NCBI RefSeq assembly: GCF_022524485.1
Contig: NZ_JAKXMK010000044.1
Location: forward strand, 1 to 50,186
Direction of reading: 5' to 3'
Length of the DNA stretch: 50,186 bases
From: Pseudonocardia alaniniphila
Lineage (GTDB): Bacteria > Actinomycetota > Actinomycetes > Mycobacteriales > Pseudonocardiaceae
Both the position numbers and the translations under genes were made by a program. This document shows positions 7,756 to 16,081 of this stretch, piece by piece (the stretch's first letter is position 1; every line of letters begins with the position of its first letter). The notes below the pieces were generated by a model. It was not told the origin of the DNA. It searched no databases and was given only the letters and a program-made list of their open reading frames with translations.

Positions 7756-8043
7756 CTACGAGAACGCGACGAGCGCGGCGTCATGCGCTTCGAGCCATGG
7801 CCGCGCGCCGCAGTAGTCGTCCCACAGCGAGAGGTGCACGTAACCCCAGTCTCCGCCGGGCAGTCCCGCCAGGTAATAGTTCCGGCGTTCCTTCGCGGGT
7901 TTCCGGGTCATCACGAGGTTCTCGTACCCGTTGTCGAGGTCCTTCCCGTTGTCGTCGCGGTACGGGTGCCAGTGGCCGTTGACCAGCTCCGCGACCATTC
8001 CGTTGAGGGGCCCGCCGATGTAGATCGTCGCGTGTTCGCTCAT
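7756..8043 (-). CDS. Small hypothetical protein (95 aa)
   Basis: I do not recognise this family. The 95-residue protein begins MSEHATIYIGGPLNG, has a central Tyr/Asp/Asn-rich stretch (YRDDNGKDLDNGYENL), and ends with DWGYVHLSLWDDYCGARPWLEAHDAA. It has no signal peptide or membrane segment. Codon usage is normal for the window and no other long frame competes, so it is likely real. ATG 8043 is the first start giving a compact protein; the open frame runs 20 codons further upstream. It stands alone. Confidence 0.6.
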   Translation of the reverse strand: MSEHATIYIGGPLNGMVAELVNGHWHPYRDDNGKDLDNGYENLVMTRKPAKERRNYYLAGLPGGDWGYVHLSLWDDYCGARPWLEAHDAALVAFS

Positions 8044-8342
8044 CCGGCCATCACGCCCCCGTCCAGCTCGATTGCCGCGGCTCGTCAGCGTCCACGTGGT
8101 CACCCCTTGCTCAAGAGCGACTACCAGTCGTAGCCGGCGGACGCACGCTAATCGGTCACGAGCACCGAGACAGCACCCGGCAGAGCGACACGAAGAACAG
8201 GAAGTTCACCCATTCGACCAGGACCCGACGCCGCGACTCGCCCGTCCGTTCACACGTTGCGACTGATCACCCTATTGGTCGACGCCCTCTCGCGCGGCGC
8301 GGCCGACCTGGGCGGGCAGCTGATCGACCTGGGCGGGACGCC
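8044..8342. other. 299-base gap, no gene seen
   Basis: No convincing gene. A 12-base direct repeat, GACCTGGGCGGG, occurs at 8305-8316 and 8326-8337 (21-base period) just beyond the cbbX stop codon. I assign it no function. Confidence 0.4.
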
Positions 8343-9443
8343 TCAACGATCACTGCGGGCGGCCGGCTCGTCGGCCTTCGCAGCCTCTGGCCGCTCGCCG
8401 CTGTCCGCGTCGGCCGAGAACACCCGGCTGGCCAGGAAGTCGGCGGGTTCGAGCCGCATCAGGTCGTCCTTGGCCCATTCCCGACCGGGTTCGTCCACCA
8501 GGCGATTGGCGTGGCGCAGGCGGGCGCGCTCGAGCGCGTTGCGCACGCTGCGCGCGTTGGCGAACCGCGGCTGATGCATCCGGCGGCGCAGATAGTCGTC
8601 CAGCGTCTGCTCGGCGTCGGCGGACAGGCGGTAGCGCTGTCTGCGCAGCATCATCTGCGCGATGGCGATGAGCTCCTCGAGCTCGTAGTCCGGGAAATGC
8701 AGGTGGTGGGCGATGCGTGAGCTCATCCCGGGGTTGGACGCGAAGAACTCCTCCATCCGGTCCTGGTAGCCGGCGAGGATCACCACGAGGTCGTCGCGCT
8801 GGTTCTCCATCACCTGCAGCAGGATCTCGATGGACTCCTGGCCGTAGTCGCGCTCGTTCTCCGCCCGGTAGAGGTAGTAGGCCTCGTCGATGAACAGGAC
8901 ACCGCCCATCGCCCGCTTGATGACCTCCTTGGTCTTCGGCGCGGTGTGCCCGACGTACTGCCCGACCAGGTCGTCGCGCGTCACGGCTACGAGATGACCC
9001 TTGCGGAGATAGCCGAGCCGCTGCAACAGCCCGGCCATCCGCAATGCCACCGTGGTCTTCCCGGTACCGGGGCCGCCGGTGAAGCTCATGTGCAGGTTGG
9101 GCCGCTCGGTGGTGAGGTCGAAGCGGTCCCGCACGCGATCCACCAGCAGCAGCGCGGCGATCTCCCGGATCCTCGTTTTCACCTGGGCGAGCCCGACGAG
9201 CTCCTCGTCCAGGCCCGCCAGGATCTCGTCGATACCCGACGCCGCACGCTCGGCTTCGAGGTCGACCGTCGCGTCCTCCGGCAGTGCCTCCTCGGCGGAC
9301 CCACCACCGGGAGACTCGACGCGACGGTCGTCCGCGGCCTCACCGTTGCGACGATCGCCGTCGCCGGAGTCGTCAGGATCCGGCGACGTCACCCCGGGCC
9401 GCGGCATCCCGAAGCTCGGCCGGCCGCCGTCGGATGCCGTCAT
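8343..9443 (-). CDS. cbbX: CbbX RuBisCO activase (AAA+ ATPase)
   Basis: A 366-residue AAA+ protein of the CbxX/CfxQ family. The Walker A motif GGPGTGKT is at residues 123-130 and Walker B LFIDEA at ~193-198. CbbX remodels inhibited red-type RuBisCO by pulling on the large-subunit C terminus. Its ATG overlaps the cbbS stop (ATGA), as expected for the third gene of a cbbLSX operon. An acidic low-complexity leader of ~60-70 residues precedes the conserved domain and is longer than in classical proteobacterial CbbX (~300 residues); its role is unknown. Confidence 0.95.
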   Translation of the reverse strand: MTASDGGRPSFGMPRPGVTSPDPDDSGDGDRRNGEAADDRRVESPGGGSAEEALPEDATVDLEAERAASGIDEILAGLDEELVGLAQVKTRIREIAALLLVDRVRDRFDLTTERPNLHMSFTGGPGTGKTTVALRMAGLLQRLGYLRKGHLVAVTRDDLVGQYVGHTAPKTKEVIKRAMGGVLFIDEAYYLYRAENERDYGQESIEILLQVMENQRDDLVVILAGYQDRMEEFFASNPGMSSRIAHHLHFPDYELEELIAIAQMMLRRQRYRLSADAEQTLDDYLRRRMHQPRFANARSVRNALERARLRHANRLVDEPGREWAKDDLMRLEPADFLASRVFSADADSGERPEAAKADEPAARSDR

Positions 9444-9874
9444 CGCCGGTCGGTGGGCTGGTACCGCTCACCCGCCGGACGCTCGGTGGCGTACGCATGG
9501 GTGGTGTAGCGGATGGCCCGGTCGTGGCTCTCCTGGCGATCCAGGCGGAATCCCGGCTCCTCGGCCGGCCGATGGACCAGGAACGACAGCACGATCGTCT
9601 GTCGCCCCAGGCGCGCGTCGTAGGCGTTGAGCCGGATGTAGTGGTTCGGGTACGCCTCCCGGCACGCGTTCACCTCCATCAGCACGCCGGCCGCGTCCGC
9701 CAGGTCGAACATCGGCATCCCCCACATCTCCCAGTACGTGTTGCGGGGATGCGGGTCGTCGGTGAACTCCACCGACAGCGGCCACGAGTTGCCCAGTGCG
9801 TAGTCGATCTGGGCGGTGATCTCCTCGTCGGTCAGATCGGGTAGATAGGAGAAGGTTCCCTGCGTGATGTGCAT
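9440..9874 (-). CDS. cbbS: RuBisCO small subunit
   Basis: The 144-residue protein begins MHITQGTFSYLPDLTDEEI, the standard N terminus of form-I small subunits, and continues with NTYWEMWGMPMFD and the C-terminal extension typical of red-type enzymes (residues ~115-144). It assembles as the small-subunit cap of the L8S8 enzyme. Its ribosome site TAGGAGC overlaps the cbbL stop codon 8 bases upstream, and its own stop overlaps the cbbX start, so all three genes are translated from one message. Confidence 0.96.
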   Translation of the reverse strand: MHITQGTFSYLPDLTDEEITAQIDYALGNSWPLSVEFTDDPHPRNTYWEMWGMPMFDLADAAGVLMEVNACREAYPNHYIRLNAYDARLGRQTIVLSFLVHRPAEEPGFRLDRQESHDRAIRYTTHAYATERPAGERYQPTDRR

Positions 9875-9882
9875 CGGTGCTC

Positions 9883-11313
9883 CTAGGCGTGCGTCGGCGT
9901 CGCCACGACGTCCGGGGTGTCCGTGGACTCGTAGTTGAACGTGATGTCGCCCCAGGTGGAGAGCGCCACATCGAGCTCGCGGCTGTGCTTCGCGGCGGCC
10001 TTGAGGATGTCCTCACCCTCGGCGTAGTAGTCGCGGCCCTCGTTGCGCGCCTTGATCATCGCCTCGACGGCCACCCGGTTCGCGGTGGCGCCCGCGGCGA
10101 TGCCCATCGGGTGACCGATCGTGCCGCCGCCGAACTGCAACACGACGTCCTCGCCCAGGTAGTGCAGCAGCTGGTGCATCTGACCGGCGTGGATCCCGCC
10201 GGAGGCCACCGGCATCACGGTGGCGAGCGAGGCCCAGTCCTGGTCGAAGTAGAGGCCCTTGACCGGGTCGGCGGTCACGTGGTCCTTGCGGAGGACGTCG
10301 TAGAAGCCTGCGGTCGCGTTGGGGTCACCCTCGAGCTTGCCGACCACCGTGCCGGCGTGGATGTGGTCGACCCCGGCCAGCCGCATCCACTTGGCGATCA
10401 CCCGGAAGCTGACCCCGTGCGTCTTCTGCCGGGTGTAGGTGCCGTGCCCGGCGCGGTGCAGGTGCAGGATCACGCCGTTCGCCCGCGACCACCGGGCCAT
10501 CGACTGGATCGCCGTGTAGCCCACGGTCAGATCGATCATGACGATCACGCTGCCGAGTTCCTTCGCGAACTCGGCGCGCTCGTACATGTCCTCCATCGTC
10601 GCGGCGGTGACATTGAGGTAGTGCCCCTTGATCTCGCCGGTGGTGCTCTGCGCGCGGTTCACCGCCTCCATGCAGAACAGGTAGCGGTCCCGCCAGCGCA
10701 TGAAGGGCTGGCTGTTGATGTTCTCGTCGTCCTTGGTGAAGTCCAGCCCGCCGCGCAGCGCCTCGTAGACGACCCGCCCGTAGTTCCGCGCGGACAGGCC
10801 CAGCTTCGGCTTGGTGGTGGCGCCCAGCAGCGGACGCCCGTACTTGCCCAGGTACTCCCGCTCCATCACGATCCCGTGCGGCGGTCCCTGGAACGTCTTG
10901 ACGTAGTGCGGCGGGATCCGCATGTCCTCCAGGCGCAGCGCCCGCAGCGCCTTGAAGCCGAAGACATTGCCGATGATCGACGAGGTGAGGTTCGCGATCG
11001 ACCCCTCCTCGAACAGGTCGAGGTCGTAGGCAATGTGGGCGATGTACTGCCCGGGCGTCCCGGGCACCTCGTCCACGCGGTAGCACTTCGCCTGGTAGTG
11101 GTCATACGCCGTGAGCCGGTCGGTCCACACCACCGTCCAGGTCGCGGTGCTCGACTCCCCCGCCACTGCCGCCCCGGCTTCCTCCGGCGGCACGCCCTCC
11201 TGCGGCGTGATGCGGAAGGCGCACAGCACGTCGCTGTCCTTCGGCTCGTAGTCCGGCTGCCAGTAACCCATCTCGGCGTACGGGATCACACCCGCGCCCC
11301 AGCGTTCGGCCAT
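9883..11313 (-). CDS. cbbL: RuBisCO large subunit, form I (red type)
   Basis: The 476-residue catalytic subunit fixes CO2 onto ribulose-1,5-bisphosphate. Visible active-site motifs are GATTKPKLG (Lys168 and Lys170), GGLDFTKDDEN (carbamylated Lys194, metal ligands Asp196 and Glu197), HRAGHGTYTR, the mobile loop GTVVGKLEGD and SGGIHAGQMHQL. It is therefore a catalytic form I enzyme, not a RuBisCO-like protein. Sequence style and the partner cbbX suggest form IC. ATG 11313 is preferred over GTG 11322 because GAGGTGG then sits at proper distance. A divergent LysR gene 127 bases upstream should control it. Confidence 0.97.
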   Translation of the reverse strand: MAERWGAGVIPYAEMGYWQPDYEPKDSDVLCAFRITPQEGVPPEEAGAAVAGESSTATWTVVWTDRLTAYDHYQAKCYRVDEVPGTPGQYIAHIAYDLDLFEEGSIANLTSSIIGNVFGFKALRALRLEDMRIPPHYVKTFQGPPHGIVMEREYLGKYGRPLLGATTKPKLGLSARNYGRVVYEALRGGLDFTKDDENINSQPFMRWRDRYLFCMEAVNRAQSTTGEIKGHYLNVTAATMEDMYERAEFAKELGSVIVMIDLTVGYTAIQSMARWSRANGVILHLHRAGHGTYTRQKTHGVSFRVIAKWMRLAGVDHIHAGTVVGKLEGDPNATAGFYDVLRKDHVTADPVKGLYFDQDWASLATVMPVASGGIHAGQMHQLLHYLGEDVVLQFGGGTIGHPMGIAAGATANRVAVEAMIKARNEGRDYYAEGEDILKAAAKHSRELDVALSTWGDITFNYESTDTPDVVATPTHA

Positions 11314-11440
11314 CTCCACCACCTCGGTGTGTGTTCGTCTACGGCTGGAGTTCCCTACCGTGGCCTCGGACTATCGAACTGTCTATTGAGAATCGCCGCG
11401 ACATCGTCAAGTATCGACTCATGAGTGGGGGGAGCCTGCG
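11314..11440. promoter_or_regulatory. Divergent cbbL/cbbR control region
   Basis: This 127-base gap should hold the CbbR site and both promoters. A possible cbbL promoter on the minus strand is TTGACG (11410-11405), a 17-base gap and AATAGA (11387-11382). The hexamer TATCGA occurs twice (11372-11377 and 11412-11417) and the palindrome ACTCATGAGT lies at 11417-11426 close to the cbbR start. Which of these CbbR binds cannot be decided by eye. Confidence 0.45.
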
Positions 11441-12379
11441 ATGACACTGGCGCAGCTGCGCACGTTCCTTGCGGTCGCGGAGACCGGGTCGGTCAGTGCG
11501 GCCGCGGCGCGGCTGGTGGTCACGCAGTCCGCGGTCTCGGCGTCGATCGCGGCACTGCAACGCTCACTCGAACTCCAGCTCGTCGAGCCGAGTGGCCGAG
11601 GCCTGCGGCTCACCCCCGCAGGCGCCATCTACGCCGGTTACCTGCGCCGCGTACTCGGGTTGCTCGACGAGGCGCGGGTCGCCGCAGGCTCCGAGGGCGA
11701 ACCCGCACGAGGTGAGCTGCGCATCGCTGCGGTGACCACCGTCGGCGACCACCTGCTGCCGAGGATTCTGGTCCGTTTCCGGGAGGCCCACCCGGAGGCA
11801 CGAATCCACGTCGAGGTGGCCAACCGGGCGCAGGTGCTGGCTCTGCTCGACGACCACGAGGTCGACCTCGTGCTCGGCGGTCGCCCGGTCCGCAGCCGCA
11901 ACCACGTGGCACTCGCTGTGCGGCCCAACGAGCTCATCGTGGTGGGTCCGCCGGACTCACCCCGCCACAGCGGCGACGAGCTGCTGAGCTGGCTCGCCGC
12001 TCAGACCTGGGTGCTGCGCGAGCCCGGGTCGGGCACCCGGGCAACCACCGACTCCTACCTGGCCGGCCTCGACCTCACACCCGCGCAACTCACGCTGTCG
12101 TCCAACGCCGCGGTCTGTGAGTCGGTGGCCGTCGGGCTCGGCGTCACCCTGATCTCCCGCGACGCGGTGGCCCGCGACCTGGCCGAGGGGCGGCTGGTCG
12201 AGCTCGCCGCGCCGGGCGCCCCTCTGGAACGCGACTGGTACCTGCTGGCCCACCGGAGCGGGCCGCCTGCCACCGCGCGCCTACTCGTCGACCAACTGCT
12301 CGCCAACGGCGAGTTCGAGCACCCCGCGGTAGCTCGCCGCCGCTCCCGAACGCGCGCCGAGCCGGTCGGCGACCGCTAG
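11441..12379 (+). CDS. cbbR: LysR-family regulator, probable CbbR
   Basis: A 312-residue LysR-type regulator. Residues 1-60 hold the winged helix-turn-helix (AAARLVVTQSAVSASIAALQ) and residues ~90-295 the periplasmic-binding-protein-like effector domain (GELRIAAVTTVGDHLLPRIL). Divergent placement next to cbbLSX is the classic CbbR arrangement, where the protein activates Calvin-cycle genes in response to metabolites. GGGGAG precedes ATG 11441. The stop codon is followed almost immediately (12381) by an IS630-type terminus, so the region downstream has been rearranged. Confidence 0.9.
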   Translation: MTLAQLRTFLAVAETGSVSAAAARLVVTQSAVSASIAALQRSLELQLVEPSGRGLRLTPAGAIYAGYLRRVLGLLDEARVAAGSEGEPARGELRIAAVTTVGDHLLPRILVRFREAHPEARIHVEVANRAQVLALLDDHEVDLVLGGRPVRSRNHVALAVRPNELIVVGPPDSPRHSGDELLSWLAAQTWVLREPGSGTRATTDSYLAGLDLTPAQLTLSSNAAVCESVAVGLGVTLISRDAVARDLAEGRLVELAAPGAPLERDWYLLAHRSGPPATARLLVDQLLANGEFEHPAVARRRSRTRAEPVGDR

Positions 12380-12380
12380 T

Positions 12381-12411
12381 GTTCTGCGTCAATAGTTCCT
12401 GGCCAGTGCGG
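12381..12411 (+). mobile_element. IS630-type terminal sequence, left copy
   Basis: These 31 bases match the reverse complement of 21975-22005 at 29 of 31 positions. The right copy lies at the 5' end of an IS630-like transposase remnant, so this is an IS630 terminus. No transposase follows here. A 12-mer GGGTTGGCGTTG at 12430-12441 recurs inside the remnant transposase, suggesting an internally deleted copy. Confidence 0.7.
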
Positions 12412-12455
12412 CGTAGAACGAGTGCGGCCGGGTTGGCGTTGACGGCTGTCCGGCC

Positions 12456-12857
12456 ATGATCGTCAATTGGGGCCTCGTAGCCGTGTATTGCCCTGTTTCC
12501 GACCCCGATCTGCTGATCATGGTGGGGTGCAGGGCCGGCCGTGCGGCACGGCGGGGCCGCACGGCCCGATGATCAACGTTCGGGGCCGGGCAGCCGGGTC
12601 CGGCACGGTTGCCGGGCCCGCACTGCTGATCATGCAATGGCGAGGGGGTCGTCGCCCGGCACGGCGACGACCCACCGCCAGTGTCATTCGGGGCCGCGCT
12701 GGTGTGCCGCCGAGTTGGTACGTGTCGACCCGCTGATCATGGGCGGGCGCGGGCCGCCGTCCTGTCGGGGCGGGGTCCGCCTGCCCCGAGGCATGATCGT
12801 CATCTGGGGCCTCGTAGGCGTGTATCGCCCGGTTTCCGACCCCGATCTGCTGATCAT
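12456..12857 (+). repeat. Array of four 65-bp repeats with hairpin spacers (left array)
   Basis: Units lie at 12456-12520, 12569-12633, ~12677-12740 (degenerate left end) and 12793-12857. The three good units are exactly 65 bp, begin ATGATC and end GATCAT. Shared blocks include GGGGCC at offset 13 and, in the first and fourth units, TTTCCGACCCCGATCTGCTG. Spacers of 48, 36-43 and 52 bases each contain a palindrome: 11-bp arms 12537-12547/12556-12566, 10-bp arms 12647-12656/12663-12672, and 7-bp arms 12765-12771/12783-12789. The array occupies the whole gap between cbbR and the sulfurtransferase gene and contains no supported gene. The same units occur at 21465-21642 in inverted orientation. 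Confidence 0.85.
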
Positions 12858-12903
12858 GGTCGCGTCGGCCCGCCCGGCACGGCGGCGCAGGCCCGCCCGC
12901 GGA

Positions 12904-13704
12904 CTAGCTCGTCTCGACCGGACGGTTCGGGTCGCGGCTCCACTGCGACCACGAGCCGGGGAAGAGGCGGCCGCCGCCGAGACCGGCGTGCTCGAGTGCG
13001 ATCAGGTTGTGGCACGCCGTGACGCCCGATCCGCAGTAGGAGATCACGGGCTCCTCCCCCGTGATGCCCGCCGCGGCGAACGTGGCCCTGAGCTCGTCCT
13101 GCGGCAGGAAACGCCCGTCCGGCGCGAGGTTCTCCCGGCACGGGACGCTGCGTGCACCAGGGATGTGACCGAAGCGTGGGTCCAGGTTGTCCGGCGCGCC
13201 CTCGAAACGCTCACGCTGACGGGCGTCGATCACGATGTGGGCACCGGCCTGTGCGGCGTCCTCGATCGAGGCCAGCTTGTCCTGCGGCCACGGCCTGGCG
13301 GTGAACGTCGCGGGCGCACGCAGCGGCGGATCCGTCTCGAGCGGGCCGTCGTAGGCCTGGATCCCGCCGTCGAGCAGCGCGGCCTCGTGGCCGGTCGCCC
13401 GAAGCATCCACACCAACCGCGCCGCCATGACGCCGCCGGCATCGTCGTAGGCGACCACGACGTCGTCGTCACCGATCCCGAGGGCGGACATGTCACGGGC
13501 GAACGCCTCCGGATCGGGAAGCGGGTGGCGGCCCGCGACGGACGGGTCGGTGTGGTCGGCGAGCACCTCGCCGAGGTCGACGAACACGGCTGCGGGCAGG
13601 TGGCCGGCGTCGTAGGCGTCGCGGCCGACACGCCCGTCCAGGTAGGAGCGCACGTCGGCGAGCACGGCGCCGACTGGAGCATCTGAGACGACGGGAGCAA
13701 TCAC
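12904..13704 (-). CDS. Sulfurtransferase, 3-mercaptopyruvate/thiosulfate type (two rhodanese domains)
   Basis: A 266-residue tandem-rhodanese protein. The N-terminal domain is inactive and structural (residues ~5-125); the C-terminal domain carries the active loop YCGSGVTA with the persulfide-forming Cys224. CGSGVT-type loops are found in the mercaptopyruvate sulfurtransferase branch, though thiosulfate could also be used. The GTG start at 13704 is the most likely, but its ribosome site is weak. The frame stays open far upstream, antisense to the aldolase gene, and that part is a shadow. Its 3' end abuts the 65-bp repeat array. Confidence 0.88.
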   Translation of the reverse strand: MIAPVVSDAPVGAVLADVRSYLDGRVGRDAYDAGHLPAAVFVDLGEVLADHTDPSVAGRHPLPDPEAFARDMSALGIGDDDVVVAYDDAGGVMAARLVWMLRATGHEAALLDGGIQAYDGPLETDPPLRAPATFTARPWPQDKLASIEDAAQAGAHIVIDARQRERFEGAPDNLDPRFGHIPGARSVPCRENLAPDGRFLPQDELRATFAAAGITGEEPVISYCGSGVTACHNLIALEHAGLGGGRLFPGSWSQWSRDPNRPVETS

Positions 13705-13863
13705 ACTTCGGAGGGTACGAGCACCGGCGCGACGGGGTGAGTGGTTCTCCCACCGGAAACCCCTCGCCGGAGGGAAGGACGTCCCGCTGCACCCGCCTAC
13801 CGTCCGGGCAACCGGGCGGCGAGTCGGCGTGCCCGCCTTCCGCACCCGGCGAAGGAGGACGCC

Positions 13864-14895
13864 ATGACCGAGCTCGTCACGACCGCGCGGGCGCTGGTGG
13901 CCGACGGCAAGGGCGTCCTTGCCGCCGACGAGAGCACCGGCACGATGGACAAGCGGCTCACCGAAGTCGGTGTGGCCGCCACCGCTGAGTCCCGCCGGCA
14001 GTTCCGCGAGATCGTGGTGACCACCCCCGGCCTGGGCGAGAGCATCAGCGGGGTGATCCTCTTCGACGAGACGTTCCGCCAGAAGACGTCCGACGGAACG
14101 CCGCTCCCGAGGGCCGCCGAGGATGCCGGGATCCTGCCCGGCATCAAGGTCGACACGGGCGCGAAGCCGCTGGCCATGGCCACCGACGAGACGGTCACCG
14201 AAGGGCTCGACGGCCTGCGCGAGCGGCTCGCGGACTACGTCGGGCTCGGCGCACGGTTCGCCAAGTGGCGGGCGGTCATCCGGATCGGCCGGCAGCGACC
14301 CACGACGCGGTGCCTGCGGGCGAACGCGCATGCGCTGGCCCGCTACGCCGCGCTGTGCCAGGAAGCCGGGGTCGTGCCCATCGTCGAGCCCGAGGTGCTG
14401 ATGGACGGCGACCACTCGCTGGAGCACAGCGAGCAGGTCACCGGGGACGCCCTGGACCACGTGTTCGCCGAGCTCGCCGGCCAAGGCGTGCTGCTGGAGG
14501 GCATCGTGCTGAAGCCGAACATGGTGCTGCCCGGCACGGATCACCCGGACCAGCGGGACGTGGCCGCGGTGGTCACGGCCACCTTGCGCTGCCTACGCCG
14601 GCACGTCCCGGCGGCCGTGCCCGGCATCGCGTTCCTGTCCGGCGGCCAGGGCGACGAGGCGGCGACCGTCCATCTCGACGCTCTCAACCGGGCGGGCCCC
14701 CAGCCGTGGCGGCTCACCTTCTCCTACGGACGAGCGCTGCTCTCCCCTGCGCTGGCGGCCTGGGCAGGCCGGGAGGACCAGGCGCCCGCCGCCCAGCGGA
14801 TCCTCGCGCACCGGGCGCGGTGCAACGGGGCGGCCGCGATGGGCCGCTACTCCCCCGAGCTGGAGGAACGCCACGAGGTCACCGCTTCAGCCTGA
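13864..14895 (+). CDS. Class I fructose-bisphosphate aldolase
   Basis: A 343-residue Schiff-base aldolase of the eukaryote-like class I family. VLAADESTGTMDKRL near residue 18-31 and the Schiff-base lysine Lys217 in IVLKPNMVLPG are clear, as is FLSGGQGDEAA in the phosphate-binding region. In a Calvin-cycle setting it would make fructose-1,6-bisphosphate and possibly sedoheptulose-1,7-bisphosphate. AGGAGG is well placed before ATG 13864. Its 3' end overlaps the convergent sensor-kinase gene by 17 bases. It probably belongs functionally with cbbLSX, rpe and prk nearby. Confidence 0.95.
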   Translation: MTELVTTARALVADGKGVLAADESTGTMDKRLTEVGVAATAESRRQFREIVVTTPGLGESISGVILFDETFRQKTSDGTPLPRAAEDAGILPGIKVDTGAKPLAMATDETVTEGLDGLRERLADYVGLGARFAKWRAVIRIGRQRPTTRCLRANAHALARYAALCQEAGVVPIVEPEVLMDGDHSLEHSEQVTGDALDHVFAELAGQGVLLEGIVLKPNMVLPGTDHPDQRDVAAVVTATLRCLRRHVPAAVPGIAFLSGGQGDEAATVHLDALNRAGPQPWRLTFSYGRALLSPALAAWAGREDQAPAAQRILAHRARCNGAAAMGRYSPELEERHEVTASA

Positions 14896-16081
14896 GCGGC
14901 ACCCGCACCCGCAGCGTGCTGCCCCGGCCAGGGGCGCTGTCCACCTCCAGCCGGCCGCCGAGCAGCTCGGCACGCTGCAACATCCCGGACAAGCCGTACC
15001 CACCCGACCCGGGGCTCTCGGACTCCGGCACCGACGCCGGATCGAAACCCACGCCGTCGTCGCTGACCTCGAGCAGGACGGTGCCCGAGGAGACCTTCAG
15101 CCGGATCTCCACGTTCTGCGCCGACGCGTGCTTCACGACGTTCTGCAGCGACTCCTGGGCGATGCGGTAGAGCGCCGTCTCCAGGTGCTCGGGCAGCGCT
15201 TCGGTGCAGACCTGGACGTCCACGTCCAGCTCGGGGGACGCGTGCGCGAGGCTCTCCAGGCTCGCCGCCAGCCCCAGGTCGTCCAGCACGGAGGGCCGCA
15301 GCCCCGTCATCGCCGCACTGACCTCGTCCAGCGCGGCCGCCGCGAGCTGTTGCGCCTTGTCGATCTGCTCGCCGGCCAGCGTGGCGTTCGTGCCCACCAG
15401 GTCCGCTGCAGCGGACAGGTAGAACGACAGGCTCACGATGCGCTGGCCGATGCCGTCGTGGATCTCCCCCGCGAGCCGCCGCCGGTCCAGCTCCTGCATC
15501 CGCACCATGCGCTCGGTGAAGCGCTCGAGCGCCTCCTCCCGCTCGGCGAGCCTGCGGTGCAGCCGGGCGTTGTCCATCGCGCCGGCGATCAGCCCGGCGA
15601 TCGACCGCAGCAGCTGCACGTCGGCCTCGGTGAACTCGCGGCGGAGGCGTGTGTGGACGTTCAGCACGCCGACCAGTGCACCCAGCCGGGTGATGATCGG
15701 GACCGAGACCAGCGACGTGAAGTCCTCCCCGCGCAGCTCGGGAATGTACTTGTACCGGGGGTCGGCGAACTTGTCCTGCACGATCACCACGGGCTCGCGG
15801 TGCGCGGCCACCCATCCGGCCACGCCCTCCCCCACCGACAGCTCGATCCGCCGGACCACCCGCTCGAACGGCGGGGTGGCCCCCCGAAGCTCCAGGTGGC
15901 GGCCGGAGTCGTCGATGAGGTGGACGAAGCAGACGTCGGTGGCGGTCATCTCCGTGATCACCACGGCCACGCGCTGGGCGACGGCGTCGAGGTCGAGACC
16001 TGCCGAGATGGTCTCGATGATGCGCATCAGCAGGCCGACCTCGTGCTCGGCGTCGGCCAGGCCGAGGCGTCCCTCGGTCAT
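14879..16081 (-). CDS. GAF-domain sensor histidine kinase (NarL-type partner)
   Basis: A 400-residue soluble kinase with no membrane segment. Residues ~15-172 form a GAF domain, residues ~185-255 the HisKA_3 dimerisation domain with phosphoacceptor His208 in GEIHDGIGQR, and the C-terminal part the ATPase with ALYRIAQESLQNVVKHA (N box) and DDGVGFD plus GYGLSGM (G boxes). The signal is cytoplasmic and unknown; one GAF domain could bind a nucleotide, haem or small metabolite. Its ATG overlaps the stop of the response regulator (ATGA), so the two are co-translated. Confidence 0.93.
   Translation of the reverse strand: MTEGRLGLADAEHEVGLLMRIIETISAGLDLDAVAQRVAVVITEMTATDVCFVHLIDDSGRHLELRGATPPFERVVRRIELSVGEGVAGWVAAHREPVVIVQDKFADPRYKYIPELRGEDFTSLVSVPIITRLGALVGVLNVHTRLRREFTEADVQLLRSIAGLIAGAMDNARLHRRLAEREEALERFTERMVRMQELDRRRLAGEIHDGIGQRIVSLSFYLSAAADLVGTNATLAGEQIDKAQQLAAAALDEVSAAMTGLRPSVLDDLGLAASLESLAHASPELDVDVQVCTEALPEHLETALYRIAQESLQNVVKHASAQNVEIRLKVSSGTVLLEVSDDGVGFDPASVPESESPGSGGYGLSGMLQRAELLGGRLEVDSAPGRGSTLRVRVPLRLKR

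Noticed and set aside
8305..8337. 12-base direct repeat near the cbbX stop as a regulatory element
   Set aside because: Only two copies, no symmetry, and located downstream of genes; I can see no function.
12456..12857. The repeat-spacer array considered as a CRISPR array
   Set aside because: Repeats are 65 bp and variable, only four in number, spacers are themselves palindromic and share CGGCACGG, and no cas genes are near.
13705..14544. Upstream extension of the sulfurtransferase frame
   Set aside because: It runs antisense through the aldolase gene and shows no domain; the protein is complete from GTG 13704.
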